Shown here piece after piece: positions 62,208 to 64,000 of a stretch of 64,000 nt of DNA (the first letter of the stretch is position 1; each line of letters begins with the position of its first letter). The stretch covers positions 2,982,001 to 3,046,000 of the forward strand of contig NZ_JAUSVF010000001.1 of assembly GCF_030814475.1 (NCBI RefSeq). The letters are read 5' to 3'. This DNA comes from Pararhizobium capsulatum DSM 1112 (GTDB lineage Bacteria > Pseudomonadota > Alphaproteobacteria > Rhizobiales > Rhizobiaceae). The notes under the pieces are model-generated. The model did no database searches and was not told the origin of the DNA. It saw only the letters and a program-made list of their open reading frames with translations. A program made the translations under genes and the position numbers.

Positions 62208-63098
62208 ATGACCATTGCAATCTTCTTCGGGCGACTGCAAACATGCGCCCGGAGGACTTGTTCACTGCTCGCCTGCATGTTCAGCCTAGCTGCAGCCGCC
62301 GCCGCGCTCGCCGCGGACTACCCCACGACCGGCATGCTCTATAACCAGCAGGAAGATTCCTCGCTGACGTATAACTGCACGCTTCAGGGGAGTCAGCAAC
62401 GCCTCCGGTGCGAGTTCATCCAGACAGCCGTTCGCAAGAAGGCGAAGGCAGCCGATCTGGAAAAGAAGCTCGATGAAGCCCGCAAGAACTATCCGAGTGC
62501 TGTGAAGGAATTCTCCGATCCCAAGGAATTTAATATGGTCGGCGCGTGGCTCGGCATGGCCACGGGTCAGATTTCCATCGATGCCGCCCTTGCCCGCAAT
62601 CCTGGAATCGCGACGGATGCTGCGAAGTCCAAGGAAGGCATGATCCGTCTGCAAGAGGACGCGAAGACGAACCCCAGTGTGCTCGCCACGTTTCGCGCTC
62701 TCGCCGGCATGTGCGATCATCCGACCGAGGAGAACTTCCTGAAGATCACAAAGGCCGACCACGACAAGGATCTTCGGACCTGCCAGGTCAGTTCGAACCC
62801 GTTCGCGCAGGAATTCGTCTGGGTCTCCGACTTCGGCAATGGCGGCGCGTGGGTGGTGTCATCGCAGCCCGAGGGTCCATGTGGCGTCGTCCAGCTTTCG
62901 CGGTTCGAGAAGGACCAGTCCGACACCTCCAATCTGTTCTGGCGGTACATTGCCAGGAAAGCAGCCACCAATCCGTCGGGCACTGTGTTGCCGGGATTGA
63001 CCTGCTCAGCAGTCGATCAGGCCGAATGCGCCTACGACTGGAAGAAGACCAGATCTGACCATCTGCAGTGCGAGTTCGTGGAGTTCAGTCCTATCTGA
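62208..63098 (+). CDS. Secreted protein of unknown function (296 aa)
   Basis: The ATG at 62208 gives a signal peptide (RLQTCARRTCSLLACMFSLAAAAAALA, cut near ALA-A) and a mature part of about 255 residues. Visible features: YNQQEDSSLTYNCTLQ, a charged helical KKAKAADLEKKLDEARKNYP, and at the C-terminus a cysteine-containing beta-rich part (CGVVQLSRFEKDQSDTSNLFWRYI, LTCSAVDQAECAYDWKKTRSDHLQCEFVEF) with several likely disulfides. The frame is open upstream to 61878 but that section has no RBS or similarity. No known family. Confidence 0.7.
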   Translation: MTIAIFFGRLQTCARRTCSLLACMFSLAAAAAALAADYPTTGMLYNQQEDSSLTYNCTLQGSQQRLRCEFIQTAVRKKAKAADLEKKLDEARKNYPSAVKEFSDPKEFNMVGAWLGMATGQISIDAALARNPGIATDAAKSKEGMIRLQEDAKTNPSVLATFRALAGMCDHPTEENFLKITKADHDKDLRTCQVSSNPFAQEFVWVSDFGNGGAWVVSSQPEGPCGVVQLSRFEKDQSDTSNLFWRYIARKAATNPSGTVLPGLTCSAVDQAECAYDWKKTRSDHLQCEFVEFSPI

Positions 63099-63194
63099 TC
63101 CGCAACCCTGGCGTACTGAGCAGAAGGTGAAGAGCTCCCGCTGTGCGCGCCATCCTCGAGCAGCGGTTGCTGTTCCTGAACGAGTTTTGCCAAC

Positions 63195-63226
63195 AAAAAA
63201 GGCCGGGGCGAAATCGCACCGACCTT
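63195..63226 (-). terminator. Intrinsic terminator for the small gene pair
   Basis: On the minus strand AAGGTCGGTGCG (63226-63215) pairs with CGCCCCGGCCTT (63210-63199) with one mismatch and one G-U pair around a 4-base loop, and is followed by TTTTTT. It lies downstream of the genes ending at 63383 and 63523. Confidence 0.75.
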
Positions 63227-63382
63227 CCTGATCATCGTCCTAATCACCAGTGTCAGTACATCCGTGGTCAATAGCTATGGACGATGCGGCATCGCGAGCG
63301 GCGAAATCATCTCAGCGATCATCAGCCATGCCGATGGAGCGGTTCTATCTGACGAATGCGTTCGCACCATGTCGGCAGAAGC

Positions 63383-63589
63383 CTATGCGCCAGGCCAGTC
63401 GTTCGCTGGCTCTTCGATGGCGGCGGAATCATCCACCGGATCGGGATCCTCCTCGTAGGCCACCTTCATCTCCTCAAGCTCCCGCGTCATGATTTTGATC
63501 ACATCGGGGGCCTTTCCTCCCTTCACAACGAAGCGATCGACCAGTTGTTCGAGCAGAAGCCGAATTTCACCGGAGACATCCTCTGACAC
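63383..63589 (-). CDS. Small acidic hypothetical protein (68 aa)
   Basis: The start is GTG 63589 with a GAGGGGAA RBS. The protein SEDVSGEIRLLLEQLVDRFVVKGGKAPDVIKIMTRELEEMKVAYEEDPDPVDDSAAIEE is a short helical acidic protein. The RBS lies directly after what would be the natural stop codon (63601-63599) of the preceding small gene, so the two genes probably evolved as an adjacent pair. No family recognised. Confidence 0.65.
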   Translation of the reverse strand: MSEDVSGEIRLLLEQLVDRFVVKGGKAPDVIKIMTRELEEMKVAYEEDPDPVDDSAAIEEPANDWPGA

Positions 63590-63780
63590 GGTTTCCCCTC
63601 AGTGCTTCGGATGGTGATCGCCCCGGTCGCTTCGCCGGGCTTCGCATCATGGTTGGCCTTTCGGCCCTTGTCGGCTGACAGGGAGCGGCCAACGTCAACG
63701 CTCTCCTTGAACTGCCCCTTTTCATCCCGACGGACATAGCGCTTGTCGGTACCGGTATCGATAAGCTCTCGCTTGGACAT
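63523..63780 (-). CDS. Conserved small rhizobial protein with probable frameshifted C-terminus
   Basis: From ATG 63780 (GGAGAGAGAC upstream) the sequence SKRELIDTGTDKRYVRRDEKGQFKESVDVGRSLSAD is typical of a small conserved protein of rhizobia, annotated hypothetical, as I recall. After KPGE near 63633 the frame reads ATGAITIRSTEGKPCQRM and overlaps the next gene to 63523. In the neighbouring frame the DNA reads SDRGDHHPKH and a stop at 63601-63599, followed at once by the RBS of the next gene. This implies loss of one base near 63629-63634. Function of the family unknown. Confidence 0.65.
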   Translation of the reverse strand: MSKRELIDTGTDKRYVRRDEKGQFKESVDVGRSLSADKGRKANHDAKPGEATGAITIRSTEGKPCQRMSPVKFGFCSNNWSIASL

Positions 63781-63919
63781 GTCTCTCTCCTCTGATCGTT
63801 TCGAATGTGAGAACGCATGAGATTCCAAAAAGATGCGTCCTCCGTCACCGGGGCGCGGCGGCTGTGCCGCAGCGTGCCGGAATCGGATTCCGAAGAAGCT
63901 TCCCTAAGCCATTGAAAAA

Positions 63920-63946
63920 TGATTCGTTTCGAGTCGGAACGAATCA
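63920..63946. promoter_or_regulatory. Inverted repeat near the right edge
   Basis: TGATTCGTTTC (63920-63930) is inverted as GGAACGAATCA (63936-63946), one mismatch, spacer GAGTC. A further GTGATTCGGAG lies at 63974-63984. It is about 47 bp before an ATG at 63993, and on the minus side it faces the gene starting at 63780. Probably a regulatory site; the binding protein is unknown. Confidence 0.45.
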
Positions 63947-63992
63947 CTCCCGCACGTCTTTGAGTCGCACCAAGTGATTCGGAGTAAGCGTC

Positions 63993-64000
63993 ATGGCGAC
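63993..64000 (+). CDS. Possible gene start at the right edge
   Basis: The ATG at 63993 has GGAG eight bases upstream (63981-63984) and follows a palindrome. Only two codons and two bases are in the window, so no product can be named and the coding nature is not established. Confidence 0.25.

Overview
The window looks like a chromosome segment of an alphaproteobacterium of the order Rhizobiales, most likely Rhizobiaceae (Rhizobium, Agrobacterium or a relative). The grounds are the GC-rich codon use, the block thyA, glutathione transferase, folA, hflK, hflC, DUF2065, Do-type protease, serB/miaA, ilvI/ilvH, which I recall as typical of this family, a RIME-like intergenic hairpin repeat, and strongly rhizobial protein sequences. 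No rRNA, tRNA, CRISPR array or complete insertion sequence was recognised. All calls come from reading the sequence; no database search was run.

Layout. 1-12.8 kb: end of a PLP aminotransferase gene, ilvC with a TetR gene directly upstream, three small secreted proteins (one lacking a normal start codon), an Lrp regulator divergent from an aspartate/glutamate racemase, a divergent HxlR/quinone oxidoreductase pair like E. coli ytfH/ytfG, pdxJ, a membrane-anchored putative regulator, a MerR-LuxR hybrid and a RecD-like helicase. 12.9-21 kb: membrane proteins, a secreted-protein/ECF sigma/anti-sigma operon, an ArsR/SRPBCC pair, a cobalt-type nitrile hydratase operon behind a LysE exporter, and an aldo/keto reductase. 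21-37 kb: housekeeping core with ilvIH (preceded by a recognisable attenuator), a HerA-like ATPase, an RTX protein, miaA/serB, a Do-type protease, hflKC, folA, thyA and DUF2853.

37-40.1 kb is a compact accessory cassette: an XRE regulator, three palindromic operators repeated every 21 bp, a small protein, a Lon-like AAA+ ATPase without a protease domain, and a small charged protein. It is preceded by about 520 bp without a gene that holds a nested stem-loop.

40.3-63.1 kb is an accessory metabolic region rich in oxidoreductases, each group next to a divergent or upstream regulator: LysR with HAD and class II aldolase; LysR with a medium-chain reductase and a cystathionine lyase; LysR with an SDR and a 6PGDH-like reductase; AraC with a SnoaL, Gfo/Idh and MDR operon; and a large winged-helix/STAND regulator upstream of a five-gene MDR, tautomerase, hydrolase, metallo-hydrolase and DsrE operon. 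The chemistry suggests handling of quinones, carbonyls or other electrophiles, but that is inference. The right end has two small conserved proteins, one apparently frameshifted.

Regulatory features that stand out: the ilvIH leader peptide with Ile-Leu-Val-Val codons and a terminator ending at the next ATG; an almost identical 25-bp palindrome in front of two genes 19.6 kb apart (aminotransferase and LysE exporter); the 21-bp-periodic operator array of the AAA+ cassette; and perfect or near-perfect palindromes before the tetR and arsR genes.
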